DNA of 64,000 nucleotides from Aestuariirhabdus haliotis. Its GTDB lineage: Bacteria > Pseudomonadota > Gammaproteobacteria > Pseudomonadales > Aestuariirhabdaceae. Both the position numbers and the translations under genes were made by a program. The stretch covers positions 62,001 to 126,000 of the forward strand of contig NZ_JAKSDZ010000006.1 in NCBI RefSeq assembly GCF_023509475.1. The letters are read 5' to 3'. Below are positions 29,813-39,821 of the stretch, one piece after another (positions within the stretch are counted from its first letter, which is position 1; every line of letters starts with the position of its first letter). The notes beneath the pieces are model-generated. The model saw nothing but the letters and a program-made list of their open reading frames with translations. It had not been told where the DNA came from and made no database searches.

Positions 29813-30442
29813 TCAGGCGACCTTGATACCCCGTGGTTCCAGCATGCCCTGGGTAACGATAAAGTCGATGATCGTCTGCAACCCCTTGCCCGACTTCAGG
29901 TTACTAAAGACAAAGGGGCGCTCCCCACGCATCATGCTGGCATCACGATCCATCACCTCCAGATCGGCCCCCACCAAGGGTGCCAGGTCGGTTTTATTGA
30001 TGATCAGCAGGTCGGATTTGGTGATACCAGGACCACCTTTGCGGGGTATCTTGTCCCCGGCGGACACATCGATCACATAGAGGGTAAGGTCGGACAGTTC
30101 GGGGCTGAAAGTTGCGCTGAGGTTATCCCCACCACTTTCGACCAACACCAGTTCCAGACCTTGGTGACGCGCTTGCAGTTCATCAATCGCGGCCAGGTTC
30201 ATGGAGGCATCTTCCCGTATCGCGGTATGGGGACAACCACCAGTCTCCACCCCCATAATACGATCCTCTTCCAGTGCTTCGTGCCGCAACAGGAACTGGG
30301 CATCCTCACGGGTATAGATGTCGTTGGTCACCACCGCCAGATTGTAATGCTCGCGCAGTGCCTGACAGAGTGCTTTTAACAGGGCGGTTTTGCCCGAACC
30401 GACCGGCCCACCAACACCTACGCGTAAACATTGTTGACTCAT
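29813..30442 (-). CDS. ureG: Urease accessory GTPase UreG
   Basis: 209 residues. SIMIBI-class GTPase that delivers nickel to apo-urease together with UreD, UreF and UreE. The P-loop is [12 protein letters not shown], the nickel-binding Cys-Pro-His motif is in [15 protein letters not shown], and the switch and specificity motifs are [13 protein letters not shown] and [14 protein letters not shown]. Length and all motifs are normal. It is the last gene of ureDABCEFG, 63 bp after ureF. Confidence 0.98.
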   Translation of the reverse strand: MSQQCLRVGVGGPVGSGKTALLKALCQALREHYNLAVVTNDIYTREDAQFLLRHEALEEDRIMGVETGGCPHTAIREDASMNLAAIDELQARHQGLELVLVESGGDNLSATFSPELSDLTLYVIDVSAGDKIPRKGGPGITKSDLLIINKTDLAPLVGADLEVMDRDASMMRGERPFVFSNLKSGKGLQTIIDFIVTQGMLEPRGIKVA

Positions 30443-30505
30443 AATCTGACTCCTTCATTTTCTATAAAACAATTGGTACGGCAGGGGCCCTGCGTACTAT
30501 TAGGA

Positions 30506-31171
30506 CTAGCTGCGGAACAGGCGTGAATATTGGGTTTCATGGCAACCACTGGCAATTGCAAAACCCGGCAAGGTCCCCCCCATCTCCTCATCGTCCAGCG
30601 ACAGTGCCTGCAGCACCGACTGCTCGATATTGGGCATCAAGCGGTGCAACAGTTGTTGCGCAGCGGTCTGGCCCAAAGGCACCGTTTTACAGGCCACCGC
30701 CACCTGATTTTCCAGCCAGCTCCAGCAAAAACCGCGCAGTGCATCCGCCTCGTCGATGTTGTAATGGCAGGCGGCGATAGCAAACAGGGTGCAATAGGCG
30801 GGTTCTGCGGGCTGAATGGTCTGTTCGGTTAACACCGCCAGCGATTGCAATAAACGATTGAGAGTGCCACCCAACTGAATCTCTTCCTGAAGCAGTTCAT
30901 GGGTTTCACGATTGGCCAGCAACCATTGATTCCAATGTTCCAGCGCATGCTGATCACCCGTTCGCCAGGCGCGCATCTGGCGAAGAATGACCGGAAGATC
31001 GGTACAGGCCAGACCGTCCTTCATCACGCCGGCCAACCAGGCATCGAGATCCCCCTCCGCCGTTAACCAACCACTATCAATCGCGTATTCCAAACCTTGC
31101 GAGTAGGCAAAAGCACCAATCGGCAACGAAGGGCTGACCAGATGGAGCAAGTGCAATAGGGGTGTGTTCAT
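30506..31171 (-). CDS. ureF: Urease accessory protein UreF
   Basis: 221 residues, all-helical. The typical start is LLHLVSPSLPIGAFAYSQGLEYAIDSGW. The family C-terminal part (LPGFAIASGCHETQYSRLFRS) with its conserved tail is present. UreF bridges UreD and UreG during nickel insertion. It follows ureE by 26 bp and precedes ureG. Confidence 0.97.
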   Translation of the reverse strand: MNTPLLHLLHLVSPSLPIGAFAYSQGLEYAIDSGWLTAEGDLDAWLAGVMKDGLACTDLPVILRQMRAWRTGDQHALEHWNQWLLANRETHELLQEEIQLGGTLNRLLQSLAVLTEQTIQPAEPAYCTLFAIAACHYNIDEADALRGFCWSWLENQVAVACKTVPLGQTAAQQLLHRLMPNIEQSVLQALSLDDEEMGGTLPGFAIASGCHETQYSRLFRS

Positions 31172-31197
31172 TCTTGTATTTTCCTGCTGCCGGGTGG

Positions 31198-31746
31198 TTA
31201 TGAATGTGCATGCGTATGAGCATGCCTGTCTTCATGAGAATGACTATTGGGGGGCTCATGAGAGTGCCCCTGAGAATGCTCATGGTCGCCATGGGAATGC
31301 CCTCCCAGATGACCGTAAGCACCGTTTTCCGGTGAAAATTCAGCCGCTTCGGTAAGGGTGCTAAGGCCGTGCAAGCGCACCAGCTCTTCCAACACGTGAT
31401 CGGGCTGAAAGCGCAACCAGCGTTCGCCGACCTGAAGCGGAACATGACGATTGCCCAGGTGATAACAGGCCTTGGCAAATTGCAGCCAACTGTCTGTGCT
31501 GGCTGTCACCACCGTTTCCGCCTGGCTGCGCACCTGAACAAGCTGGCCACATTCAGTTTGCAGAAGATCCCCGTCCTGCAACACCTGCCCACGCTCGATA
31601 AACACCCCCACCTCTTGCCCGCTATCGGTGCTGGCACGGAAACGTCCCTTGCAACGCAACTCGAACGGCAAACTCAGCACCTCGGGTATGCGAGGGGGGC
31701 AATCCTGCGTGGCTTCCGGTTGGTAGCGTTGGATGATTTTTAACAT
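31198..31746 (-). CDS. ureE: Urease nickel metallochaperone UreE
   Basis: About 182 residues. The N-terminal peptide-binding domain and the central metal-binding domain (FAKACYHLGNRHVPLQV, including the bridging-site His in GNRH) are normal. The C-terminal tail is very histidine-rich, with thirteen His in about the last 38 residues, as in Klebsiella UreE, and should store several nickel ions. The ATG at 31746 (MLKIIQRY) is the family start; the frame runs further upstream without similarity. Confidence 0.97.
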   Translation of the reverse strand: MLKIIQRYQPEATQDCPPRIPEVLSLPFELRCKGRFRASTDSGQEVGVFIERGQVLQDGDLLQTECGQLVQVRSQAETVVTASTDSWLQFAKACYHLGNRHVPLQVGERWLRFQPDHVLEELVRLHGLSTLTEAAEFSPENGAYGHLGGHSHGDHEHSQGHSHEPPNSHSHEDRHAHTHAHS

Positions 31747-31827
31747 GTCAGGCTCCAGAGAGATTTCTGTTCGATGCACGGGTTTGAGCTGTGAATATGG
31801 GCCCATTCAGACAACATAAAGCACCGA

Positions 31828-33534
31828 TCAAAAGAGAAAATAACGCTGCGCCATGGGCAGTTCGCTGGCCGGTTCACAGGTCAGTAACTGGCCATCTGCC
31901 CGCACTTCGTAAGTTTGCGGATCGACTTCCATGTGGGGCTGGTAGCTGTTCAGTTTCATATCCGGCTTGCCGATCTCCCGCACGCCTTTGCAGGCCGCCA
32001 GCCTACGCTCCAGACCCAACGAGGCTTCCAACCCGCGTTCAAGCGCCGCCGCCGCTACGAAAGTTAAACTGGTCGCGGCCGCCGCCGCTGGAGACGCCCC
32101 GAACATGGGCCGGTAATGCACCGGCTGCGGTGTCGGAATCGACGCATTGGGATCACCCATCGGCGCCGCAGCGATAAAGCCTCCCTTGATGATCAACGAG
32201 GGTTTGATGCCGAAGAAGCGTGGCTTCCAGAGCACCAGATCCGCCAGCTTACCAACCTCCACCGAACCGACTTCGTGCGCAATACCATGGGACAGCGCCG
32301 GATTGATGGTGTACTTGGCGACATAACGCTTGGCGCGATAATTATCCGCGCCCAGATTACTATCTTCGGCTAATAACCCCCGCTGCACTTTCATTTTGTG
32401 AGCGGTTTGCCAGGTGCGGGTAATCACCTCCCCTACCCGTCCCATGGCCTGCGAGTCGGAAGCGATCATGGAGAAGGCGCCCAGGTCGTGCAAAATATCC
32501 TCGGCGGCGATGGTTTCCTTGCGAATACGGGAATCGGCAAAGGCCACATCTTCCGGAATATTCGGATCCAGATGGTGACACACCATCAGCATATCCAGGT
32601 GTTCATCCACTGTATTAACCGTGTAGGGGCGCGTTGGATTGGTCGACGAAGGAAGCACATTGGCCAGACCACAGGCCTTGATAATGTCCGGTGCGTGCCC
32701 GCCTCCGGCACCTTCGGTATGGTAGGTGTGGATTGAGCGCCCCTTGAAGGCGGCAATAGTATCCTCAACAAAACCTGACTCATTCAGGGTATCGGTATGA
32801 ATCGCTACCTGTACATCGAAACGGTCGGCTACGCTCAGACAGTTATCGATCGACGCCGGCGTGGTACCCCAGTCTTCGTGCAATTTCATGCCCATGGTGC
32901 CAGCCGTTAACTGCTCTTCCAGCGGACCGGGCAGGCTCGCGTTACCTTTGCCCAGAAAACCAAAGTTCATTGGCAGATGATCGGTGCCTTGCAGCATTTT
33001 GCCAATATTCCAGGGACCCGGTGTGCAGGTGGTGGCATTGGTACCCGTCGATGGCCCGGTGCCGCCACCGAGCATGGTGGTGACGCCAGACATCAAGGCT
33101 TCGTCGATCTGTTGCGGGCAAATAAAATGAATATGAGCATCTATCGCACCAGCGGTGAGAATCTGCCCTTCTCCGGCAATAACATCGGTACCGGGCCCAA
33201 CCTCGATGGTCACACCCTCCTGGGTATCGGGATTCCCCGCCTTGCCGATGGCGACAATGCGCCCCTCCTTGATACCCACATCGGCTTTGACGATGCCCCA
33301 ATGATCCAGAATCAGAGCATTGGTGATCAATGTGTCAACCACCTCGTTTGACAGCCCCTGACTCTGCCCCATACCGTCGCGGATCACTTTGCCGCCACCG
33401 AACTTAACCTCATCGCCATAGCGGGTGAAATCTTTTTCGACCTCGATCCACAGCTCGGTATCGGCCAGGCGAACCCGGTCTCCCGTGGTAGGGCCGTACA
33501 TTTCCGCGTAAGCCTGTCGTGTAATGGTCGCCAT
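31828..33534 (-). CDS. ureC: Urease alpha subunit
   Basis: 568 residues, catalytic subunit. Nickel and active-site segments are intact: the [14 protein letters not shown] His pair, the carbamylated lysine in GMKLHEDWG, the VAIHTDT histidine, the mobile flap with the catalytic His in [22 protein letters not shown], and the [15 protein letters not shown] aspartate. It hydrolyses urea to ammonia and carbamate in the cytoplasm as a (UreABC)3 assembly. The start overlaps the ureB stop by one base. Confidence 0.99.
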   Translation of the reverse strand: MATITRQAYAEMYGPTTGDRVRLADTELWIEVEKDFTRYGDEVKFGGGKVIRDGMGQSQGLSNEVVDTLITNALILDHWGIVKADVGIKEGRIVAIGKAGNPDTQEGVTIEVGPGTDVIAGEGQILTAGAIDAHIHFICPQQIDEALMSGVTTMLGGGTGPSTGTNATTCTPGPWNIGKMLQGTDHLPMNFGFLGKGNASLPGPLEEQLTAGTMGMKLHEDWGTTPASIDNCLSVADRFDVQVAIHTDTLNESGFVEDTIAAFKGRSIHTYHTEGAGGGHAPDIIKACGLANVLPSSTNPTRPYTVNTVDEHLDMLMVCHHLDPNIPEDVAFADSRIRKETIAAEDILHDLGAFSMIASDSQAMGRVGEVITRTWQTAHKMKVQRGLLAEDSNLGADNYRAKRYVAKYTINPALSHGIAHEVGSVEVGKLADLVLWKPRFFGIKPSLIIKGGFIAAAPMGDPNASIPTPQPVHYRPMFGASPAAAAATSLTFVAAAALERGLEASLGLERRLAACKGVREIGKPDMKLNSYQPHMEVDPQTYEVRADGQLLTCEPASELPMAQRYFLF

Positions 33535-33890
33535 TATTCCGTCTCCCTCGAATCCATCGCAGAACTGTCCACCTGGGGAGCATCATCCAGGGGCCCCATC
33601 ACTTCGCCGCGAAAGCCAAAGATGCGTTGCTTGCCGGCAAACCGCACCAGTTCAACAGTCCGGCTTTGTCCCGGCTCAAAACGCACCGCCGTACCTGCGG
33701 CAATATTGAGGCGAAAGCCACGGCTCAGCTCGCGCTCAAACCTGAGCGCCGGATTGGTTTCATAAAAATGGTAATGGGAACCAACCTGAATCGGCCGGTC
33801 ACCGCTATTGGCGACTTTAAGGGTACAGGTTTCACGACCGGGATTGAGTTCAATCTCCCCCGCTTTTATCTGCAACTCACCGGGTTTCAT
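33534..33890 (-). CDS. ureB: Urease beta subunit
   Basis: 118 residues. Typical motifs are the [40 protein letters not shown]-type start and the end block [24 protein letters not shown]. It is a structural subunit with no catalytic residues. It follows ureA by 20 bp and overlaps ureC by one base. The C-terminal ~15 residues are polar and variable. Confidence 0.98.
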   Translation of the reverse strand: MKPGELQIKAGEIELNPGRETCTLKVANSGDRPIQVGSHYHFYETNPALRFERELSRGFRLNIAAGTAVRFEPGQSRTVELVRFAGKQRIFGFRGEVMGPLDDAPQVDSSAMDSRETE

Positions 33891-33910
33891 CGGCGTACTC
33901 CCTGTTCGTA

Positions 33911-34213
33911 TTATTGGATAGGGTCATGCACGGTGACCAGTTTGGTCCCGTCGGGAAAGGTGGCTTCGACCTGAATTTCATCGATCATTTCGGGCACTCC
34001 ATCCATCAGGTCGTCCCGACCCAGAATGGTGCGACCAAAGCTCATCAACTCGGCAACGGTCTTTCCATCCCGCGCACCTTCAAGAATTTCAGCACTGATC
34101 AGGGCGACCGATTCGGGGTAATTGAGTTTTAGTCCCCGAGCTCGGCGCCGTTCTGCCAACAGCGCAGCGGTAAAGAGCAGCAGTTTATCTTTTTCTCTGG
34201 GGCTTAATTCCAT
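33911..34213 (-). CDS. ureA: Urease gamma subunit
   Basis: 100 residues, the standard length. It starts [40 protein letters not shown] and ends with the family block [18 protein letters not shown]. Structural subunit of the urease trimer. It lies 63 bp downstream of ureD. Confidence 0.98.
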   Translation of the reverse strand: MELSPREKDKLLLFTAALLAERRRARGLKLNYPESVALISAEILEGARDGKTVAELMSFGRTILGRDDLMDGVPEMIDEIQVEATFPDGTKLVTVHDPIQ

Positions 34214-34276
34214 AATGATCTCGCTGTTATCTAAAAATGCCTAAATGCATAACGTTCTTAATTGACTAACAAAGCT

Positions 34277-35257
34277 TCAGGTTAACCAGATGCGTGGCTG
34301 GACGCCGTCTCGCTGCAATAGCACTGGACGTATGATTTGCCAGGCTTGAATAAAGAAATGTCGAGCCGCCTCCATCTCGTCCCCCAGATAACGAACACAA
34401 AGCACGTCACGTCGAAAGCTGATCGCAAAACGGGCCTGAATATCTTCGCTTTTCAGGGCGCGTAATTGGTCGATCACTGCTTTGGGGTCAGCCTCAAATC
34501 CCGTTGCCCAGGCACTGCCGCTTACCACCCGGTTATCCAATCCCCAGGCTTGATGCGACAGCTCACTGTCTGCGTACAGATCCTGCTTTTCGATCAACAG
34601 GGGTTTTCCTTCGCGATAGATGCTCATCTGCTGCAACATGCTACCGCGGGTGAAACGCTCATCGCTGGCAGGTCGTCCCAGGCTGACCAGTTCCCAACCG
34701 ATAAATTTTGCATCCGCCGCCAGGTTCACCTGTGCCTGGGTACGACCTAGCGCGCCATCGAACATAATGGTTTCCTGGGGCAGCCATTCCAGCACGGCTT
34801 GAGGACCCACCTGAACATCGAGGTGTTGATGCTGGGCGACAGCATGGCTGTCACTCTTGTAGATCTTGCCGGCCGAAGGCGTCGTGACCAATGCTGAGGA
34901 CCCAGTATCAAGAGTCATGTTGATATCGAGCCGGTCGCCGCTGACGAGCCCCCCGGGAGGATGCAATAAATACACATGACAGCAACCACCTTCCGGATAG
35001 AACGGTTTCTGTACCCGCAAAGGGCCCTGGTGGCGAAGGTGATGCAGTGCCGTACGCGGCCCCCGCAGGTCAAAACCCAGTTCGAGAGAAGCCAGCCATT
35101 GTCGATTTTGCCCAAACCCTTCGCGCGGCGGCGCTACGCAATCTGGCGTACTCAGGGCCGGTTCTGAACTGGACTGCATTGCTTCCCCTGTTTCAAACGG
35201 ATCAGTGACTCTCGTGCCGCCATTTGTTTTATTATGATCGCTGCTTGCGAACATCAT
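34277..35257 (-). CDS. ureD: Urease accessory protein UreD
   Basis: 326 residues from the first ATG, or 300 from the alternative ATG at 35179. Family blocks are present: GPLRVQKPFYPEGGCCHVYLLHPPGGLVSGD, LVTTPSAGKIYKS, LEWLPQETIMFDGA and WELVSLGRPASDERF. UreD forms the UreDFG activation complex and has an internal tunnel for nickel. The upstream start has AAGG 7 nt before it, and the alternative has a GGGGAA too close to be ideal. It is the first urease gene, with a candidate sigma-54 promoter immediately upstream. Confidence 0.95.
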   Translation of the reverse strand: MMFASSDHNKTNGGTRVTDPFETGEAMQSSSEPALSTPDCVAPPREGFGQNRQWLASLELGFDLRGPRTALHHLRHQGPLRVQKPFYPEGGCCHVYLLHPPGGLVSGDRLDINMTLDTGSSALVTTPSAGKIYKSDSHAVAQHQHLDVQVGPQAVLEWLPQETIMFDGALGRTQAQVNLAADAKFIGWELVSLGRPASDERFTRGSMLQQMSIYREGKPLLIEKQDLYADSELSHQAWGLDNRVVSGSAWATGFEADPKAVIDQLRALKSEDIQARFAISFRRDVLCVRYLGDEMEAARHFFIQAWQIIRPVLLQRDGVQPRIWLT

Positions 35258-35281
35258 GCGGCTACCTTGTAGACCGAGTCT

Positions 35282-35297
35282 TGCAAACCCCAGACCA
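35282..35297 (-). promoter_or_regulatory. Sigma-54-type promoter upstream of ureD
   Basis: On the minus strand this reads TGGTCTGGGGTTTGCA, with GG and GC 10 bp apart. It shares the TGGTCTG and TTTGCA ends with the site upstream of urtA. The predicted start site is near 35271, just 14 nt before the first ureD ATG. Confidence 0.5.
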
Positions 35298-35366
35298 ACC
35301 CTAGGCAGACCCGTATTATCAATCTTTAAAGCCGAACGATCTTAGCCACCTCATGATTTTTGCACC

Positions 35367-35395
35367 AAAAAAAGGCGCGCACCGAAATAGCGCGC
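35367..35395 (-). terminator. Terminator after urtE
   Basis: GCGCGC/GCGCGC stem (35375-35380 and 35390-35395) with a 9-nt loop, followed on the minus strand by CTTTTTTT. It separates the urt transporter operon from the urease operon. Confidence 0.8.
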
Positions 35396-35458
35396 ACCCT
35401 TATAAGGCAAAATCCTGACTAGCAAAGCGAACCTTCTGGAAAAGAAAGCTGCTCGGCA

Positions 35459-36154
35459 TCAAACGGTCAGGTATTTTTTCACCAACTCATCACCAAGCCC
35501 CGCCATTTCCCCCATGGCCACATTACGCCCGCGCTCAAGAATGCAAAAATCGTCCGCGACTTTGTGAGCAAACGGCAGTTTTTGTTCAACCAAGAGTACC
35601 GTAAGACCGATCTCTCGGTTGAGCTTGCGAATAATATCGCCGATCTCCTGCACCACATTGGGCTGAATCCCCTCGGTCGGTTCGTCCAAAATCAGTAGCG
35701 AGGGATCGGTAACCAGCGCACGGCCGATGGCCAACTGTTGCTGCTGGCCTCCGGAAAGATCGCCTCCCCGGCGGTGCAACATCTCCTGCAAAACAGGAAA
35801 CAGTTCGAAGATAAACGGCGGGATGCGCTTGGCGTTATCCCGGCGTGCCGGTAATCCGATCTGCAAATTTTCTTCCACGGTTAACAGCGGAAAGATTTGC
35901 CGCCCCTGGGGCACATAACCAATTCCCAGGCTGGCTCGGCGCTCGGCCGATTGTTTCAGCAAGTCCTCGCCCTTGAATTGCATGGACCCAGAAGCCACCG
36001 GCAACAGACCCATAATGGCTTTTAACAAGGTGGTTTTGCCCACACCATTGCGCCCCATCAAGCAGGTACAGCGCCCCTCATTCACATTGAGATCAAGATC
36101 CCAGAGAATATGGCTTTCACCGTAAAACTGGTTAATACCCTGAATCTGTAACAT
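35459..36154 (-). CDS. urtE: Urea ABC transporter ATP-binding protein UrtE
   Basis: 231 residues, LivF-type ATPase. Walker A GRNGVGKTTLL, signature LSGGQQQQLAIGRALV, Walker B LLILDEPTEGIQPNVV. It starts four bases after urtD ends. With UrtD it powers high-affinity urea import through UrtBC. The gene order urtABCDE and the adjacent urease genes separate it from branched-chain amino acid systems of the same fold. Confidence 0.96.
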   Translation of the reverse strand: MLQIQGINQFYGESHILWDLDLNVNEGRCTCLMGRNGVGKTTLLKAIMGLLPVASGSMQFKGEDLLKQSAERRASLGIGYVPQGRQIFPLLTVEENLQIGLPARRDNAKRIPPFIFELFPVLQEMLHRRGGDLSGGQQQQLAIGRALVTDPSLLILDEPTEGIQPNVVQEIGDIIRKLNREIGLTVLLVEQKLPFAHKVADDFCILERGRNVAMGEMAGLGDELVKKYLTV

Positions 36155-36158
36155 CGCC

Positions 36159-36989
36159 CTACTCCCCCAAATACACTTCTTTGACCCGCGGATCGGCTTG
36201 CACCTGATCCATAGTGCCTTCGGCCAATACAGACCCCTGATGCAATACCGTTACGGTACGGGCAATGGAGCGCACGAAATCCATATCGTGTTCAACCACC
36301 ACGACCGAGTGCTTACCCGCCAATGAGTTCAACAGCTCGGCGGTGCGATCCATCTCCTGATGAGTCATACCGGCCACCGGTTCATCCACCAGCAACAGCT
36401 GAGGGTCCTGCATCAGCAGCATCCCGATCTCCAACCACTGCTTCTGACCGTGAGAGAGTGCACCGGAACGCTGATCAGCATGATCCTGTAAACCAATGGA
36501 CTCCATTGTGCTTTCAATATGAGAGCGCTGCTCACCCCTGACTCGAGCGCGAAAAGTACTCCAGACTCTTTTATCGCCCGACATCGCCAGCTCCAGGTTT
36601 TCAAACACCGTCAGGGGTTCAAACACCGTAGGCTTCTGGAATTTACGGCCTATGCCCGCCTCGGCGATCTCCGCTTCACTGAGCTGTAACAAATCAATAC
36701 GACGACCGAAAAAAGCCGTGCCGCTGTCGGGCCGGGTTTTACCGGTGATGATATCCATCATGGTGGTTTTGCCGGCACCGTTAGGACCGATAATGCAACG
36801 CAGTTCACCGGGTTCTATATAAAGATTCAGATCATTGATCGCCTGAAACCCATCGAAGCTGACGTTGAGCCCCTCCAGGTACAGGATGGTATTTTTCGAC
36901 AGATCCAGGTTACTCACTGCCGGCGGCATCAGGAAATCAAACACCTGATCGCGACGGGTATGGTGACGGAATGTCTCTATCATGCTCAT
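36159..36989 (-). CDS. urtD: Urea ABC transporter ATP-binding protein UrtD
   Basis: 276 residues, LivG-type ATPase. Walker A GPNGAGKTTMMDIITG, signature LSHGQKQWLEIGMLL (the H-for-G signature typical of UrtD), Walker B LLLVDEPVAGMTHQEMD. The ~30-residue N-terminal lead before the domain (TFRHHTRRDQVFDFLMPP) is usual for the subfamily. It overlaps urtC by 4 bp (ATGA), so it is translationally coupled. Confidence 0.96.
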   Translation of the reverse strand: MSMIETFRHHTRRDQVFDFLMPPAVSNLDLSKNTILYLEGLNVSFDGFQAINDLNLYIEPGELRCIIGPNGAGKTTMMDIITGKTRPDSGTAFFGRRIDLLQLSEAEIAEAGIGRKFQKPTVFEPLTVFENLELAMSGDKRVWSTFRARVRGEQRSHIESTMESIGLQDHADQRSGALSHGQKQWLEIGMLLMQDPQLLLVDEPVAGMTHQEMDRTAELLNSLAGKHSVVVVEHDMDFVRSIARTVTVLHQGSVLAEGTMDQVQADPRVKEVYLGE

Positions 36990-38074
36990 GCGTCAGCCCC
37001 CTTGCGCTTCAATAGCCCGACAATGCCATTGGGCAGATACAGTGTCACCAGTACGAAGATGGCCCCCAGGGCGAACAGCCAGACCTCGGGCATCGCCATG
37101 GTGAAAAAGGATTTGGCGTAGTTGATCAGCAAGGCACCGACCACGGCACCGTATAGTGTGGCCCGTCCACCTACCGCGACCCAGACCACCGCCTCGATCG
37201 AATTAAGCGGCGAGAACTCGTTGGGATTGATAATACCCACCTGAGGCACATAGAGTGCCCCGGCGACGCCGGCGAGCGCCGCGGACAGGGTAAACACCGC
37301 CAGCTTCACCCGTTCGACGCGATAACCGATAAAGCGCACCCGATCTTCACTGTCGCGTATCGCCACACAGACTCGTCCGAGACGCGATCGAGTGACCGCT
37401 CGACAGATCAGGTAACCGGCAATCAGGGCCAGTGACGAAGCGATAAATAACAGGATACGCGTGGTGTCCGATTGCAGGCTGAAACCAAGAATATCTTTGA
37501 AATCGGTCAAACCGTTGTTGCCCCCAAAACCCATTTCGTTGCGATAGAAGGCCAGCAACAAGGCGTAGGTCAGGGCCTGGGTGATAATGGACAGATACAC
37601 CCCCGTGACCCGGGAGCGAAAGGCCAGCGCGCCAAAGGCAAAAGCCAACAACCCGGGCACCAGCAATACCATCAACATGGCAAAACCAAAGTGATCAAAC
37701 CCCTGCCAGAACCAGGGTAGTTCCTGCCAGTCGAGGAACACCATAAAGTCGGGCAGTTCAGGATTACCATAGACACCTCGGTCACCAATCTGACGCATCA
37801 GGTACATGCCCATGGCGTAACCACCCAGGGCAAAAAATGCGCCATGACCCAGGCTGAGAATGCCCAGATAGCCCCAGGCCAGATCCAGTGCGACCGCCAA
37901 CAAGGCATAGCAGAGGTATTTACCCAGCAAGGTAACGGTGTAGGTCGGCACATGAAACGCACTGTCTACGGGCAACAGAACATTCAGTAATGTAACCAGC
38001 ACCGTGACCACTAACAGAGAGCCAATCAGAATTTGGCCACCCAGATCATTTTTAAAAAGTTTGTTGAGTAGCAT
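36986..38074 (-). CDS. urtC: Urea ABC transporter permease UrtC
   Basis: 362 residues, LivM-type inner-membrane permease with about ten hydrophobic segments. Motifs: YLGILSLGHGAFFALGGYAMGMYLM, FRSRVTGVYLSIITQALTYALLLAFYRNEMGFGGNNGLTDF (the GGNNGLTDFK block is typical of UrtC), and RDSEDRVRFIGYRVERVKL near the ATPase-coupling loop. Starts 3 bp after urtB and overlaps urtD. Confidence 0.96.
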   Translation of the reverse strand: MLLNKLFKNDLGGQILIGSLLVVTVLVTLLNVLLPVDSAFHVPTYTVTLLGKYLCYALLAVALDLAWGYLGILSLGHGAFFALGGYAMGMYLMRQIGDRGVYGNPELPDFMVFLDWQELPWFWQGFDHFGFAMLMVLLVPGLLAFAFGALAFRSRVTGVYLSIITQALTYALLLAFYRNEMGFGGNNGLTDFKDILGFSLQSDTTRILLFIASSLALIAGYLICRAVTRSRLGRVCVAIRDSEDRVRFIGYRVERVKLAVFTLSAALAGVAGALYVPQVGIINPNEFSPLNSIEAVVWVAVGGRATLYGAVVGALLINYAKSFFTMAMPEVWLFALGAIFVLVTLYLPNGIVGLLKRKGADA

Positions 38075-38077
38075 GAC

Positions 38078-39697
38078 TTAATTCTCCGCCGCCCGGCCCT
38101 TTTGCGGAAAGAGTCCGCGGGGGCGTTTCTGGATAAACAGGATAATGAAAACCAGCACCAGGATTTTGGCCAGCACTGCACCCGCCCAGGGCTCAAGCAG
38201 TTTATTACCCACACCAAGAAAGAGACCGGCGACCAGGGTTCCCCAGAGATTGCCGACGCCACCAAACACCACCACCATAAAGGAGTCGATGATATACGCC
38301 TGACCCAGATTCGGTCCCACATTGGTCAGCTGGCTCAGCGCAACACCGGCCACACCGGCGACGCCACTGCCGAGACCAAAGGTCATGGCATCAACCCATT
38401 GCGAGCGCACTCCCATGGAACGAGCCATTTCACGGTTCTGCGATACCGCGCGAACTTGTAATCCCAGGCGTGTTTTCTTCAGCACCATAAAGAGTGCCGC
38501 GAAAACGATAAGACAAAAGATAAGGATATACAGCCGATTAAAGGTCAGGGAAAAGACACTGTTGATCTCCAGTGCACCACTCATCCATTGCGGAGTTTCC
38601 ACACTGCGGTTCAGTGGTGAGAAAATGGTTCTTACTGCCTGCTGCAGGATCAGGCTGATCCCAAAAGTAGCCAGCAAGGTTTCCAGTGGTCGACCGTACA
38701 GGAAACGAATCACGCCGCGTTCAATCGCAATACCTACCAATCCGGAAACCAGAAACGCGGCAGGAATCGCGACAAAAATAGAATACTCAATATGATTGGG
38801 CATCATCAGCTGAATCACATAGGTGGTATAGGCACCTAACATAATCAGCTCACCATGGGCCATATTGATCACACCCATAACGCCAAATGTGATGGCCAGA
38901 CCGATAGCCGCCAACACCAGTACCGAGCCCAGGCTGAGGCCAAAGAAAAGCGTTTCCATATGACCGAAGAGTTCAATCCGCTGCTCAATACGATCAAGAC
39001 TCGCATCCAGCGCGCGAAGCACCTGTTTGTCGGTTTCGGATGACAGCAAAGCCGTCAGGCGATTGCGCACCTCGGGTTGCAGGCTTTCGGCCAATTCCTC
39101 AACGGCTGCGGCTCGCTCTTTCGCCTCTTCGCTTTCCAGCATGGCCAAAGCGATTGCCACGGAGATCAAGGCACTGACGTCATCATCGCTTTCCTGCTGT
39201 TGACGCGCTTTCAGAAGATCCAGTTGCTTCAGGCTGATCGATGGCAGCATCGCCTGTAACGATTGCAAACGCAGCTGCGGGTCGGGACTGGCCAACTGCA
39301 ACATGGCCACCGCACTCTTTATCTGACTGCGCAAACGGTTGTTAATAGGGATTTTCCGGATTTTGCGTTTGGTAACGCTACCCAGGGATTCATCCGTTAA
39401 CACATCCGTCAGCAGATACTGTTTATCTGCTTTCTCTACCAACACCAGAGTTTTGCTGGCTTTGTGCAGATACAGCTCCCCCTTCTGTAAAGGCAGCAAC
39501 AGTGCCAGGGCTCGAGGATCGGCACTCTCTACGATCCATTCGACCGCTTGTTGATTCTTTTTTAACTTGGCTTGCTTCAGTTGTTCGACACCCTGATCAA
39601 ACAGGGTATTGGACCAGACGGCAGAACTGGCCGTGAGCAGCCCTATGAACAACAGGACTGTGGTTATTACTCGCGCGCAATAATGGATTATCGACAT
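38078..39697 (-). CDS. urtB: Urea ABC transporter permease UrtB
   Basis: 539 residues. A signal-like N-terminus is followed by ~200 residues of helical periplasmic sequence. The LivH-type permease domain then starts near FFGLSLGSVLVLAAIGLAITFGVMGVINMAHGE. Later motifs are GVMGVINMAHGELIMLGAY, RAVSQNREMARSMGVRS and FGGVGNLWGTLVAG. The N-terminal extension is usual in proteobacterial UrtB and absent from shorter cyanobacterial versions. It lies 124 bp after urtA, with a GC hairpin between. Confidence 0.95.
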   Translation of the reverse strand: MSIIHYCARVITTVLLFIGLLTASSAVWSNTLFDQGVEQLKQAKLKKNQQAVEWIVESADPRALALLLPLQKGELYLHKASKTLVLVEKADKQYLLTDVLTDESLGSVTKRKIRKIPINNRLRSQIKSAVAMLQLASPDPQLRLQSLQAMLPSISLKQLDLLKARQQQESDDDVSALISVAIALAMLESEEAKERAAAVEELAESLQPEVRNRLTALLSSETDKQVLRALDASLDRIEQRIELFGHMETLFFGLSLGSVLVLAAIGLAITFGVMGVINMAHGELIMLGAYTTYVIQLMMPNHIEYSIFVAIPAAFLVSGLVGIAIERGVIRFLYGRPLETLLATFGISLILQQAVRTIFSPLNRSVETPQWMSGALEINSVFSLTFNRLYILIFCLIVFAALFMVLKKTRLGLQVRAVSQNREMARSMGVRSQWVDAMTFGLGSGVAGVAGVALSQLTNVGPNLGQAYIIDSFMVVVFGGVGNLWGTLVAGLFLGVGNKLLEPWAGAVLAKILVLVFIILFIQKRPRGLFPQKGRAAEN

Positions 39698-39784
39698 AAC
39701 AATGCTGTCCTCAGGCGCGCTCTAACGGCACGCTATGGATGCCCTTATGGGCGACAGAATGCGTAATAAAAAATTGGAAAAGTG

Positions 39785-39809
39785 GACGGCAACGCCAGGC
39801 GCTGCCGTC
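39785..39809 (-). terminator. Hairpin between urtA and urtB (partial terminator)
   Basis: GACGGCA/TGCCGTC stem extended inward by GC-rich pairs, followed on the minus strand by an interrupted T-rich stretch (CACTTTTCCAATTTTTT). It could give more urtA than urtBCDE mRNA, as expected for a binding protein. Confidence 0.6.
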
Positions 39810-39821
39810 ACAGGCCGAGAA

